Source: UBA7236 sp044227505
GTDB lineage: Bacteria > Bacteroidota > Bacteroidia > Chitinophagales > BACL12
Reading direction: 5' to 3'
DNA: 64,000 bases
Assembly: GCA_044227505.1 (NCBI GenBank)
Contig: JBGAWP010000001.1
Span: 87,922 to 151,921, forward strand
Shown: piece by piece, positions 35,127 through 43,839 of the stretch
How the letters are laid out: every line of letters starts with the position of its first letter
How positions within the stretch are numbered: position 1 is the stretch's first letter
Notes under the pieces: generated by a model
Seen by the model: the letters and a program-made list of their open reading frames with translations, nothing else
What the model was told of the DNA's origin: nothing
The model's database searches: none
Translations under genes and position numbers: made by a program

Positions 35127-35729
35127 ATGGTTATGTATAAATTAAGCAGATCTATGAATCGCGTGATGTTCTTTTACCTTGCATTGTTTTTTATGGCTTG
35201 TTCATCAAAACAAAACTCGAAGGAGGTTAATACGGATAGTTTGACACCATCCTATCCCGCATCCGAATCCGTTATTGGTTTTTTAACATGGTATAAATTG
35301 CATATGATGGACCTGAATGCATATAATCTGGTTACAAATAATGGTAATGAATCTCCTGATCCCTCAAAACCATATTCTGTAAACTTTCCGGAAACAGAAA
35401 AATATATAGCTGCATTGCAGGCAAGCGGATTTGTTTCCAACAAATTTGCTGAAAATAGAATGGCATATTTTAAAAAGTGTGATGAAGCACTAAAAATTGA
35501 ACAACAATATGATGGTCCGCCTATGGGTTTCGATGCTGATCTTATTATGCTTTCACAGGACTTTGAATTGGATTTTTTAGAGCAAGCGAAAATTAATGCG
35601 CATCCGGGAGGTAATACTAATTCTCATATCATTTTGGAATTTCCATACGGGCTTAAACTTGCATATGCCATGACCTGGGAAAACGGAAAATGGTTAATTG
35701 ATGATATTCAGAATGTTTCAGACAGATAA
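35127..35729 (+). CDS. Hypothetical lipoprotein
   Basis: 200 residues. Starts at 35127, 35133 or 35154 are all possible; the last gives the most regular lipoprotein signal (MNRVMFFYLALFFMACSS, lipobox FMAC). The mature part has a FLTWYKLHMMDLNAYN helix near the start, somewhat like DUF3828 lipoproteins, but the match is weak. It lies 6 bases before the HipA-like kinase gene and is therefore probably cotranscribed with it. Confidence 0.6.
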   Translation: MVMYKLSRSMNRVMFFYLALFFMACSSKQNSKEVNTDSLTPSYPASESVIGFLTWYKLHMMDLNAYNLVTNNGNESPDPSKPYSVNFPETEKYIAALQASGFVSNKFAENRMAYFKKCDEALKIEQQYDGPPMGFDADLIMLSQDFELDFLEQAKINAHPGGNTNSHIILEFPYGLKLAYAMTWENGKWLIDDIQNVSDR

Positions 35730-35735
35730 TATTTC

Positions 35736-36533
35736 ATGGAGAAAATTCCACAGAGTTTAAGAAAAGTGAATGTTACACGATACATTATGCCATTGCGTGA
35801 AGGAGGTTCATTACCTGCATTGGCGGAGGCAGATGATGATTTTAAATACGTATTAAAATTCAGAGGTTCAGGACATGGATCAAAAGTATTGATAGCGGAA
35901 TTAATTGGCGGTGAAATTGCGCGGTTATTGGGATTAAAAGTACCAGAATTGGTTTTTGCAAACCTTGATGAGGCGTTCGGACAAACGGAAGGCGATGAGG
36001 AGATACAGGATATTTTACAATGGAGTAAAGGCTTAAATCTTGCGCTTCATTTTTTATCTGGAGCCATTACTTTCGATCCTGTTGTTACACAGGTGGATCA
36101 AAAATTGGCTTCTCAAATTGTATGGCTCGATGCGTTTATTACCAATGTGGACAGAACATTTAAAAATACGAATATGTTGATCTGGCACAAAGAATTATGG
36201 CTCATAGATCACGGTGCATGTTTGTATTTTCATCATAATATTTCCAATTGGAAAATACAGGCATTAAGTCCTTTTAGTTTGATAAAGGATCATGTTTTGT
36301 TATCAAGAGCATCTATGCTGGAGCAAATTAATGCGGATTTCAAATTAATTTTGACGGAAGAAAAATTGCGATATATCACGATGTTGATACCCGATGAATG
36401 GTTGTTTTGGGAGGGAACAGAAGAAACCCCTGACGAGTTGCGCAACATGTATTTTCATTATTTAGTTTCGCGATTAAATAATTCTGATATCTTTATAAAC
36501 GAAGCCATACATGCCAGAGAAATATCTATATGA
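35736..36533 (+). CDS. HipA-like kinase (HipA_2 family)
   Basis: 265 residues. FKYVLKFRGSGHGSKVLIAELIGGE-type start (Lys in KYVLKFRG, about 41) followed by EIARLLGLKVPE is the nucleotide-binding lobe. Catalytic and metal residues are in FITNVDRTFKNTNML (Asp, Asn) and LWLIDHGACLYFH (Asp of the DFG-like position). This is the stand-alone HipA_2 family rather than the HipBA toxin, with no HipB or HTH partner. Its 3' end overlaps a DUF3037 gene by 23 bases, a pairing that suggests the two proteins act together. Confidence 0.83.
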   Translation: MEKIPQSLRKVNVTRYIMPLREGGSLPALAEADDDFKYVLKFRGSGHGSKVLIAELIGGEIARLLGLKVPELVFANLDEAFGQTEGDEEIQDILQWSKGLNLALHFLSGAITFDPVVTQVDQKLASQIVWLDAFITNVDRTFKNTNMLIWHKELWLIDHGACLYFHHNISNWKIQALSPFSLIKDHVLLSRASMLEQINADFKLILTEEKLRYITMLIPDEWLFWEGTEETPDELRNMYFHYLVSRLNNSDIFINEAIHAREISI

Positions 36534-36894
36534 GTATGCCATCATTCGCGTTTTGCCTGTTGTGGAGCGGGAGGAATTTCTCAATGTGGGAATAATTCTG
36601 TTTTCCAAAAAAACAAATTATATTAAAGTGCTTTATAAAATAAATGAAAATAAATTAAAAGTTTTTTCCGGAGATCTTGATGTTCAGCAAATTAAAATGA
36701 ATTTGGAATCCCTTGTAAAAATTGCTAATGGAGAAAAAAATTCCGGTCCGATAGCAGAGTTGGATGTGCCATCGCGTTTTCGCTGGTTAACTGCAGTTCG
36801 GAGTTCCGCTATACAGGTTTCCCGGCCGCATCCAGGTATGTGCGACAATTTGGATGCAACGGCGGAGAGGTTGTTTGGCGAGTTGGTTTTGTGA
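36511..36894 (+). CDS. DUF3037 family protein
   Basis: 127 residues, the usual length. MPEKYLYEYAIIRVLPVV followed by EREEFLNVGIILFSKK is the DUF3037 signature, and the C-terminal SSAIQVSRPHPGMCDN segment is also conserved in the family. The biochemical function is unknown. The 23-base overlap with the HipA-like kinase gene implies translational coupling and equal dosage, so it may be a regulator, substrate or inhibitor of the kinase. Confidence 0.85.
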   Translation: MPEKYLYEYAIIRVLPVVEREEFLNVGIILFSKKTNYIKVLYKINENKLKVFSGDLDVQQIKMNLESLVKIANGEKNSGPIAELDVPSRFRWLTAVRSSAIQVSRPHPGMCDNLDATAERLFGELVL

Positions 36895-36953
36895 TTTCAA
36901 TATATATTCTCCTGTGTTTTAATTTAAGGATGAGTTGAATCAATTATTAATTT

Positions 36954-38435
36954 ATGCCAAATAAATTCTCCAGAAAAAATTTTATCACACTAACTACACT
37001 TGCCGGTGCAGGATTAATTTTAGATGCATGTGGTGCCGGAGGGGAGAGAGGAGAAAAGGAGAGAGGAGAAAGCAGTGAGGAGTTAGCCGATTCTACGAAT
37101 CGGCTAGACGAGCAAAAGGAGTTTACTTATTCTGTAAAACTTATACGAAAAGAGGATATTGAATATGAGGTGTTGCGGAAGGGATTTAATAAACGTATTA
37201 ATAAATATCCATTGATCATCGCGCTGTGCACGTCAACAAAAGATGTTTCTGAAGCAATCCAATATGCTAAAATAAATAAACTGGCAGTTGCTATTAAAAG
37301 TGGCGGACATAGTATGGAAGGATTTTCATCTAATGATGGAGGACTTGTTATTAATTTGTCGAAAATGAATTCTGTGGAATTTTTAGAAAACAATACTATA
37401 AAAGTTGGGCCCTGTTGTACTTTGTCAAATTTATATGATCAGATTTTACCTAAAAAACGATTATTACCTGCTGGCTCTTGTGGAACCGTTGGCATTGGCG
37501 GTTTAACTATGGGAGGTGGATATGGATTATTTTCCAGAAAATTTGGTTTGACCTGCGATCATTTAATGGAAGCAACTTTTGTTGATGGAAATGGAAAGAT
37601 CCAGTCCACAAATGATGACCCTGAATTATTATGGGCATTGCGTGGTGGAGGAGCGGGAAATTTTGGTGTGGTCACCGAAATGGTATTTCGCACACAGGAA
37701 GCTCCTGCGGTAATGAGGTCATATCACTTTAAAGCAAGGAAGCTGGATGCAAAACGCGCAAAAAATATTTTGGAAAAATGGTTTGAATTTACATCAAAAT
37801 TATCGGAAACCTGTTTTTCGGCATTTGTTTTAAATGGGAGTACATTAAATATTCTGGTGACAAATTTTGGCGAACATAATTCCAATTTAGAAAATAATTT
37901 GAAGGAACTTGCTCTGCACACTGATGAATTCCGATCCGTTGCGCCAATCGAACTATCTAAAAAATTAAAGAATTATTACGGATCATTGGTTCCGGTAAAT
38001 TTCAAAAATTCTTCCGCAGGATTGTATAAAAGTTATAATGATATTTCCGGCTTCATTGCTGATGTATTTGAAAAAATAATACATAGTCCAGGTATGATCT
38101 ATCAATTGAATACTTTGGGGGGAAAAATTAATGATGCTGAATTTGAAAAAGTTTCCTGTTACCCGCATCGTGTTTACAATTATATTTCCGAATTACAAGC
38201 CTATTGGGAAGATCCTGCTCATGAAGAAAAATTAAATAATGTATCCGTTGAGATTTTGGATATATTTAAAAGTAACGGAATTACCTCGCAATACATCAAT
38301 TATTGCAGCACTGAATTTTCGAACTGGGAAAATGCGTATTATGGAAACAATTATCCGAGGTTGCAGGAGGTGAAGAAAAAGTATGATGCAAGTGATGTTG
38401 TGAGGTATGCACAGAGTGTGAGGGTGAATTTATAA
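36954..38435 (+). CDS. FAD-linked oxidase, berberine-bridge-enzyme type, probably bicovalent
   Basis: 493 residues. The N-terminus SRKNFITLTTLAGAGLILDAC resembles a Tat or lipoprotein signal (lipobox LDAC, Cys26). The FAD domain has KSGGHSMEG with His119 (8-alpha-histidyl-FAD) and AGSCGTVGIGGLTMGGGYG with Cys176 (6-S-cysteinyl), the pair found in bicovalent flavoenzymes such as oligosaccharide oxidases. The C-terminus has the BBE motif (NYCSTEFSNWENAYYGNNYP). The substrate is unknown. Residues about 29-51 are encoded by the dispersed purine repeat and a small hairpin, inserted in frame. Confidence 0.85.
   Translation: MPNKFSRKNFITLTTLAGAGLILDACGAGGERGEKERGESSEELADSTNRLDEQKEFTYSVKLIRKEDIEYEVLRKGFNKRINKYPLIIALCTSTKDVSEAIQYAKINKLAVAIKSGGHSMEGFSSNDGGLVINLSKMNSVEFLENNTIKVGPCCTLSNLYDQILPKKRLLPAGSCGTVGIGGLTMGGGYGLFSRKFGLTCDHLMEATFVDGNGKIQSTNDDPELLWALRGGGAGNFGVVTEMVFRTQEAPAVMRSYHFKARKLDAKRAKNILEKWFEFTSKLSETCFSAFVLNGSTLNILVTNFGEHNSNLENNLKELALHTDEFRSVAPIELSKKLKNYYGSLVPVNFKNSSAGLYKSYNDISGFIADVFEKIIHSPGMIYQLNTLGGKINDAEFEKVSCYPHRVYNYISELQAYWEDPAHEEKLNNVSVEILDIFKSNGITSQYINYCSTEFSNWENAYYGNNYPRLQEVKKKYDASDVVRYAQSVRVNL
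37036..37106. repeat. Dispersed purine repeat and hairpin inside the FAD oxidase gene
   Basis: 37040-37083 is the GGAGAGAGGAGAAAAGGAG-type block seen between genes elsewhere. 37084-37106 is a perfect hairpin TAGCCGATTC-TAC-GAATCGGCTA. Together they encode the low-complexity linker right after the lipobox Cys and keep the frame open. Confidence 0.75.
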
Positions 38436-38456
38436 TATTGGTATTTCAGTGGTATG

Positions 38457-38759
38457 TGTTGTATGATGGGATATAATGCCACCCCTACCCGGGGTTAAAG
38501 TGCATTTTTATATTTAGATTGGTAAATAAAATATCCGAACTCTGCGTATTGCAAAATCTATTATAATATATTTTGTTATAAAGAATTTAGCTTTAGATGG
38601 TATATAAATAATTTGAGATAATTGGGCGGTATAATCTGTAACATTCTGAGAATGCGAAATCTCTATAAATCAAAAAGTTGCGTAGTATTAATATCTTGAA
38701 ACCACAAGCCTTGAGAAATGCAAACCCCGGGTAGGGGTGACATTATTATAGTTACAACA
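38457..38759. repeat. MITE-like element with 24-bp terminal inverted repeats
   Basis: 38473-38496 (ATAATGCCACCCCTACCCGG...) and 38723-38746 are reverse complements over 24 bases with one mismatch. Weaker outer similarity (TGTTGTA at 38457-38463 against TACAACA at 38753-38759) extends the arms. The 226 bases between the arms are AT-rich and non-coding. There is no transposase inside. Confidence 0.7.
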
Positions 38760-38954
38760 GATGAATATTTTAGGAAATCAGCCGCGGCGGATGACATTAT
38801 TTCCCAAACTACAAAAAAGTGATGGCAGACTAAAATTTGCCTATAGTAATTGTTTTTTTATATATAAAAATGATTTACATGGAAGTGTATTATGTATCAC
38901 CTTTTAATAAATTGGCCTTTCACAAATAAAATATAAAATCAATATTTTGCTCAC
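38760..38954. other. AT-rich spacer before recA terminator
   Basis: Together with the MITE-like element this makes a 577-base gap between genes. A 48-codon open frame (38761-38907, plus strand) is present but has no supporting features. I see nothing else here. Confidence 0.4.
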
Positions 38955-38992
38955 AAAAAAATCCCGAATAGAATTCACTTCCATCCGGGATT
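38955..38992 (-). terminator. recA: Rho-independent terminator of recA
   Basis: AAAAAAATCCCG ... CGGGATT with an inner GAA/TTC extension. Read on the minus strand the stem is followed by a run of seven T. It starts 21 bases after the recA stop. Confidence 0.8.
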
Positions 38993-39012
38993 GGTTTAAT
39001 AATGATCAGTAT

Positions 39013-40044
39013 TTATTTTTCTTTCACCTCTGCAATTACAGGTGCATGCATTGCAAGTTTTGCTTTGATCTTTTTTTCGATCTCTGCTGCTAATTCCGGA
39101 TTATCTTTCAATAATTCTTTAACACCTTCACGGCCTTGTCCGAGTTTGGTGCCTTCGTAACTATACCAGGCTCCGCTTTTTTGAACAACTCCGCATTCAG
39201 CTCCAAGATCTACAATTTCACCTATTTTGGAAATTCCTTCGCCATACATAATATCAAATTCTGCCTGACGGAAAGGAGGTGCAACTTTGTTCTTCACAAT
39301 TTTTACGCGAACACGGTTACCAACCATGTCTTCCTTATCTTTTATTTGTCCGATACGGCGAATATCAATTCTCACGGAAGCATAAAATTTAAGTGCATTA
39401 CCACCGGTGGTAGTTTCCGGATTTCCGAACATAACGCCGATCTTTTCACGCAACTGATTGATGAAAATACAACAACATCCTGTGCGGCTGATGGTTCCGG
39501 TTAATTTTCTCAGTGCCTGGCTCATCAAACGGGCTTGAAGTCCCATTTTGCTTTCTCCCATTTCACCTTCTAACTCGGCTTTTGGAACTAAAGCGGCTAC
39601 AGAGTCGATCACCACTACATCTAAAGCGCCTGAACGGATCAAATGATCGGCAATTTCCAATCCCTGCTCACCGTAATCTGGTTGAGAGATCAAAAGATTT
39701 TCCACATCCACACCCAATTTTTCAGCGTAACCTTTGTCAAAAGCGTGTTCTGCATCAATAATTGCACAAACTCCACCCTTTTTTTGAGCTTCCGCAATAA
39801 TATGTATCGCTAAAGTGGTTTTTCCGGATGCTTCCGGGCCATAGATCTCAATTACACGTCCACGGGGAATTCCACCTATACCCAATGCAAGATCTACCCC
39901 AATAGAACCAGAGGGTATAACATCTTCTGCTACTACTGGTGAATCTCCCAATTTCATTACGGTGCCTTTGCCGTACAATTTATTAAGACTGTCAACTGCA
40001 AGTCCTAAGGCTTTTGCTTTGTCATCGTTTTTGTCTGCTGCCAT
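39013..40044 (-). CDS. recA: Recombinase RecA
   Basis: 343 residues, normal length. Walker A GPEASGKT at 69-76, Walker B region VVVIDSVAAL, L1 loop EGEMGESKMGLQARLMSQAL and L2 region FINQLREKIGVMFGNPETTT are all intact (quoted in parts). It forms the ATP-dependent strand-exchange filament and activates LexA-type cleavage where present. It is monocistronic: a TAGCTTCG promoter lies 79 nt upstream of the ATG and a terminator follows. No recX adjoins. Confidence 0.98.
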   Translation of the reverse strand: MAADKNDDKAKALGLAVDSLNKLYGKGTVMKLGDSPVVAEDVIPSGSIGVDLALGIGGIPRGRVIEIYGPEASGKTTLAIHIIAEAQKKGGVCAIIDAEHAFDKGYAEKLGVDVENLLISQPDYGEQGLEIADHLIRSGALDVVVIDSVAALVPKAELEGEMGESKMGLQARLMSQALRKLTGTISRTGCCCIFINQLREKIGVMFGNPETTTGGNALKFYASVRIDIRRIGQIKDKEDMVGNRVRVKIVKNKVAPPFRQAEFDIMYGEGISKIGEIVDLGAECGVVQKSGAWYSYEGTKLGQGREGVKELLKDNPELAAEIEKKIKAKLAMHAPVIAEVKEK

Positions 40045-40122
40045 TTGTTTAAGTTTTTAAGGTTTATAAAGTAAAATTGATGCATTTTTGGTGCTTTTGT
40101 TTTTTTTACCTCAATGCATCTG

Positions 40123-40130
40123 CGAAGCTA
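40123..40130 (-). promoter_or_regulatory. recA: Candidate -7 element (TAGCTTCG) of recA
   Basis: Minus-strand TAGCTTCG fits the TAnnTTCG variant. It predicts a leader of about 70 nt. No LexA-type operator was recognised. Confidence 0.45.
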
Positions 40131-40241
40131 AATAATTACAATGCCAATAAAAATTATTTTTAGCGTTTGTAAACAGAATGTGGACAAAATCTCAAATTGT
40201 AAGGTTTGTTAAGGAATTGGGAAGTCCGGACTATATTCCCT

Positions 40242-40249
40242 TAACTTCG
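40242..40249 (+). promoter_or_regulatory. Candidate -7 element (TAACTTCG) of the M2 peptidase
   Basis: Fits TAnnTTCG, 19 nt before the ATG at 40269, with a TTG 22 bp upstream (40217-40219). Confidence 0.5.
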
Positions 40250-40268
40250 TGCTCAAAACTCAACCAAA

Positions 40269-42089
40269 ATGAAAAAATTACTCTTTTTATTACTAACAAT
40301 TTCTGCTGTTTTTGTTTCCTGTAAGGGCTCGAAGGAGCAGGATAATAGTGTTTTGCAACAAGAGGTGCAAACTTATCTCGATCAATACAATACTGAATAT
40401 CAGAAATTGGTAACTGCTGCTTCTGAAGGCCAATGGGTATTGAACACGCATATAGTGGAAGGGGATACCATGGCAAAACACAATGCTGCAATTTCCGATG
40501 AGGCCTATTCAAAATTCACAGGTAGTAAGTTGAACATCGAGACTGCTCAAAAATATTTAAAGGAAAAAGATAAACTCACAGATCTGCAGGTGAAACAACT
40601 GGAATATATTTTATTTTTTGCAGGAAATAACCCGGAAACTGCAGGTGATGTTGTTAAAAAAAGAATTGATGCAACCAATGCGCAAACAGAAGCGCTTTTT
40701 GGATTTAAATTTACAATTAAAGGAAAACCTGTAACTCCAAATGCAATTGACGGAATTTTACGCGAATCAACCGACTTAAAAGAAAGATTAGCCGCATGGG
40801 AATCGAGTAAAGAAGTTGGAAAAACTTTAAAAGATGGATTGGCAAATTTGCAACAATTACGAAATGCAAGTGTTACTCCACTCGGATATAAAGATTTTTT
40901 CGCATATCAGGCAAGTGAATACGGAATGACAAGCGAAGAAATGTTGGAGCTTACACATAGTATGATTAATGATGTGTGGCCGCTTTATCGCGAATTACAT
41001 ACCTGGGCACGTTACGAACTTGCCAAAAAATATGGTCAGGATGTGCCGGAATATTTACCTGCAGAATGGTTGCCAAATCGTTGGGGACAAGACTGGACAG
41101 CAATGGTAAATGTGGAGGGATTAGATATAGATCCTGTATTAAAAACGCATGATGCGGAATGGGTAGTTAAACAAGGAGAAGCATTTTGGATGAGCATGGG
41201 ATTTCCTGCATTGCCAACTTCATTTTATGAAAAATCATCATTATATCCCGCACCGGAAGGAGCTGGATTTTCAAAAAATAACCACGCAAGTGCATGGCAT
41301 ATTGACCTTGATAAAGATCTTCGTTCATTAATGAGTGTGGAAACAAATACAGAATGGTGGGGAACAGTTTTGCATGAACTCGGACATATTTATTATTACA
41401 GTTCTTATTCCACTCCTGAAGTTCCTTATGTTTTAAGAACGGGTGCAAACAGAGGATATCATGAAGCATTTGGTTCCATGATAGGAATGGCAAGTTTGCA
41501 AAAACCATTATTGGAAAGTCAGGGTTTAATTCCTGCCGGTGTTAAAACAGACGACACACAAAAATTATTAAGTGAAGCGTTGGATTTTATCGTACATATT
41601 CCTTGGGGAAGTGGTGTAATGACAGAATTTGAATATGCATTATACGCACAAAATTTACCTAAAGATCAATACAATGCAAAATGGTGGGAATTAGTTAAAA
41701 AATATCAGGGAATTGTTCCTCCATATGCTCGTGGAGAAGAATATTGTGACGCTGCAACAAAAACACATATTAATGATGATGCAGCACAGTATTATGATTA
41801 TTCCATCAGCAACGTGTTATTATTTCAATTCCACGATTATATCGCAAAAAATATTTTAAAACAAGATCCGCATGCTACTAATTATTGGGGAAGTACTGCA
41901 ACAGGCGATTTCCTTAAAAAAGTGATGGCTCCCGGCGCTACAGTTGATTGGCGCGAACATTTAAAGGCATCCATTGGAAGCGACATGAGCGCAAAACCCA
42001 TGTTGGATTATTTTCTTCCTTTAATGGATTATCTTAAAAAACAAAACGAAGGAAGAGTTTATACTTTACCGGAAAAACCTGTTTTTTGA
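40269..42089 (+). CDS. M2 family (ACE-like) zinc dipeptidyl carboxypeptidase, lipoprotein
   Basis: 606 residues, close to single-domain ACE. Lipoprotein signal with lipobox FVSC (Cys18). The zinc motif HELGH (369-373) is followed by YYYSSYSTPEVPY, RTGANRGYHEAFGSM with the third ligand Glu399. The spacing and the GANxGxHEA motif are those of M2 rather than M3. It should remove C-terminal dipeptides from peptides at the cell surface or in the periplasm. It has its own promoter and is followed by a 68-bp palindrome and a terminator. Confidence 0.9.
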   Translation: MKKLLFLLLTISAVFVSCKGSKEQDNSVLQQEVQTYLDQYNTEYQKLVTAASEGQWVLNTHIVEGDTMAKHNAAISDEAYSKFTGSKLNIETAQKYLKEKDKLTDLQVKQLEYILFFAGNNPETAGDVVKKRIDATNAQTEALFGFKFTIKGKPVTPNAIDGILRESTDLKERLAAWESSKEVGKTLKDGLANLQQLRNASVTPLGYKDFFAYQASEYGMTSEEMLELTHSMINDVWPLYRELHTWARYELAKKYGQDVPEYLPAEWLPNRWGQDWTAMVNVEGLDIDPVLKTHDAEWVVKQGEAFWMSMGFPALPTSFYEKSSLYPAPEGAGFSKNNHASAWHIDLDKDLRSLMSVETNTEWWGTVLHELGHIYYYSSYSTPEVPYVLRTGANRGYHEAFGSMIGMASLQKPLLESQGLIPAGVKTDDTQKLLSEALDFIVHIPWGSGVMTEFEYALYAQNLPKDQYNAKWWELVKKYQGIVPPYARGEEYCDAATKTHINDDAAQYYDYSISNVLLFQFHDYIAKNILKQDPHATNYWGSTATGDFLKKVMAPGATVDWREHLKASIGSDMSAKPMLDYFLPLMDYLKKQNEGRVYTLPEKPVF

Positions 42090-42103
42090 AAGAGATTAAT
42101 TTA

Positions 42104-42171
42104 GACTTTCCAATTTTGTAATTGTAGAGACGCAATGCATTGCGTCTCTACAATTACAAAATTGGAAAGTC
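42104..42171. repeat. Perfect 68-bp palindrome
   Basis: Each half is 34 bases: GACTTTCCAATTTTGTAATT, then GTAGAGACGCAATG, then its exact reverse complement, with no spacer at the centre (ATGCAT). The core GAGACGCAATGCATTGCGTC resembles a repeat I recall from many bacterial genomes; the AT-rich outer arms are longer than the usual copy. It lies 15 bases after the M2 peptidase stop. Confidence 0.95.
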
Positions 42172-42212
42172 ACGGTAAATCTAAAAGTTCAGATAAATTA
42201 AAACATCTTAAT

Positions 42213-42254
42213 AAATCGACTTGGTGAAAATATATAATTCATCAAGTCGATTTT
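42213..42254. terminator. Bidirectional terminator between convergent genes
   Basis: AAATCGACTTG(G)TGAA pairs with TTCA(T)CAAGTCGATTT around an AT loop, with A and T runs outside. It separates the M2 peptidase gene from the convergent dehydrogenase gene and suits both. Confidence 0.8.
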
Positions 42255-42260
42255 ATTTTA

Positions 42261-43220
42261 TTAAATCGTTATCACCACATTCCCCACCTTCTCTCCACTC
42301 TCCACATATTTAGTCGCCTCCACAATTTTTTCCAGTGGATAGCTCCTGTCGATAATAGCTTTATAATTTCCGGTTTCAATTAATTCTTTAAAAAACAGAA
42401 TGTCTTTTTTACTGTCCGTAGGAATTGGAAATTTTACTTTTTTACTGCTGAATAGCGCAGTGTAGATCGGTAAAAAAACGTTTTGTCCCCAGGGTCCTAA
42501 TTCTGTTGAATAATAAACACCTTTTGGGTTTAGTATGTTTTTGCATTTTCCAAAGGTGCTTTTTCCCACAGCATCCAAAACGGTATCAAATCTATTTTTT
42601 GTTTTTGTGAAATCTTCTTTGGTATAATCTATTAACGTTGTGGCGCCAAGAGATCTGATTAGGTCAAAATGTTCTGTTCTGCAAACTGCCGTTATCTCAG
42701 CGCCATAATATTTTGCTAATTGAACAGCTGCAGATCCAATGGAACCTGAAGCCCCGTTGATCAGTATTGTAGGATTTGATTTAAAATCTATCTTCCTGAT
42801 ATAATTTATGGCAAGCATTAAACCATCGCAAACGGCAGCCGCCTCTTCAAACGAAAAATTATTTGGTTTTAAAGCAATTGATTTCTTTTCAGGAATACAC
42901 ACATACTCTGCGTGTGTTCCGAATTTGAAGGTATTTAAACCGAACACTGCATCGCCAGCTTTAAATAGAGTAACATTTTTTCCTATGGTTTCCACTATAC
43001 CGGCAAACTCCGTTCCTAAGATATTAATTTTAGGTTTAAATATTCCGCTGAATAAACGGACAAATAAATATTCCGGTTGTCGGAATCCGCAATCCGTGCG
43101 ATTTACAGTTGTTGCATGTATTTTAATTAATACTTCATCGTCTTTTGGGATTGGTTTTTCAACTTCTTTTATTTTAAGAACTTCTGCAGGGCCGTATTTT
43201 GAATGGAAACTTGCTATCAT
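42261..43220 (-). CDS. Medium-chain NAD(P)-dependent alcohol dehydrogenase / quinone oxidoreductase-like
   Basis: 319 residues. The catalytic domain has GTEFAGIVETIGKNV and FKAGDAVFGL; the Rossmann domain has LINGASGSIGSAAVQLAKYYGAEITAV-type sequence (GxxGxxG at about 158-163). The structural-zinc Cys cluster is missing, so it is the zinc-independent quinone-oxidoreductase branch. The substrate is unknown. It lies 70 bases downstream of the bacillithiol transferase gene, possibly the same transcript, and both could serve in electrophile detoxification. Confidence 0.88.
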   Translation of the reverse strand: MIASFHSKYGPAEVLKIKEVEKPIPKDDEVLIKIHATTVNRTDCGFRQPEYLFVRLFSGIFKPKINILGTEFAGIVETIGKNVTLFKAGDAVFGLNTFKFGTHAEYVCIPEKKSIALKPNNFSFEEAAAVCDGLMLAINYIRKIDFKSNPTILINGASGSIGSAAVQLAKYYGAEITAVCRTEHFDLIRSLGATTLIDYTKEDFTKTKNRFDTVLDAVGKSTFGKCKNILNPKGVYYSTELGPWGQNVFLPIYTALFSSKKVKFPIPTDSKKDILFFKELIETGNYKAIIDRSYPLEKIVEATKYVESGEKVGNVVITI

Positions 43221-43290
43221 AATGTTACAAAGAAACGAAAACAGCGTTAATTATGATCATAATCAATTATAATAACAGTTTTTTAAATTG

Positions 43291-43824
43291 TTACCACCCC
43301 TTATTTTTTTTCAGTTCTGTTATATGAGCAAGATGGTGCTCACAATGCCATGCATAAAGAGCCGTTGCCACCGCAAGTGAAAATAATTTTCCGTTCTGAG
43401 GATTAACAAAAGTTTTTAAAAAATCTGTTTCGGTCATATTGTTTAATAAAACCGTCCACCTTTCGTGAATTCCTTCCAGCATTTTAATTGCCGGTTCAAT
43501 TGGAATTTTTACACTGTCAGCAAGTTTCGCCCACTCCGCCTCAAGGTAAGGTTTAACTATCGGATTTTCTTCTGTTAAAGCAAGCTTATATCTTATTATA
43601 CTGTTCGCATGGCTATCGGCACAATGATTTACAAGTTGTCTTATTGTCCAACCTTCCGGTCGATACTCGGTGTCAAGTTGTTCATCAGATAAATTCTTCA
43701 CTTCCTGTTTAAGTTTATCCGGAAAGGAGGAAATTATTGTAATGTATTGATCAAGTAATTCTACATTAATTGATTCGGGTCTTCTGAATTTACCTATGGG
43801 GTACTTTAATTGTTCAATATCCAT
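43291..43824 (-). CDS. YfiT/DinB family bacillithiol transferase-like protein
   Basis: 177 residues, the usual length. The four-helix DinB fold has the metal triad His67 (LVNHCADSH), His160 and His164 (AWHCEHHLAH) in the expected positions. YfiT-like proteins are metal-dependent S-transferases thought to conjugate bacillithiol. Family start PIGKFRRPESI is intact. It begins 15 bases after the stop of the hybrid kinase, so it may be its last cotranscribed gene or an independent neighbour. Confidence 0.88.
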   Translation of the reverse strand: MDIEQLKYPIGKFRRPESINVELLDQYITIISSFPDKLKQEVKNLSDEQLDTEYRPEGWTIRQLVNHCADSHANSIIRYKLALTEENPIVKPYLEAEWAKLADSVKIPIEPAIKMLEGIHERWTVLLNNMTETDFLKTFVNPQNGKLFSLAVATALYAWHCEHHLAHITELKKNKGW

Positions 43825-43839
43825 TTCTTTAATTTTAAA

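Noticed and set aside
35736..36533. Classical HipBA toxin-antitoxin
   Set aside because: No HipB or helix-turn-helix gene on either side; the sequence is of the HipA_2 type.
38761..38907. 48-codon open frame in the spacer before recA
   Set aside because: No promoter, signal, repeat pattern or family resemblance; ordinary for an AT-rich gap.
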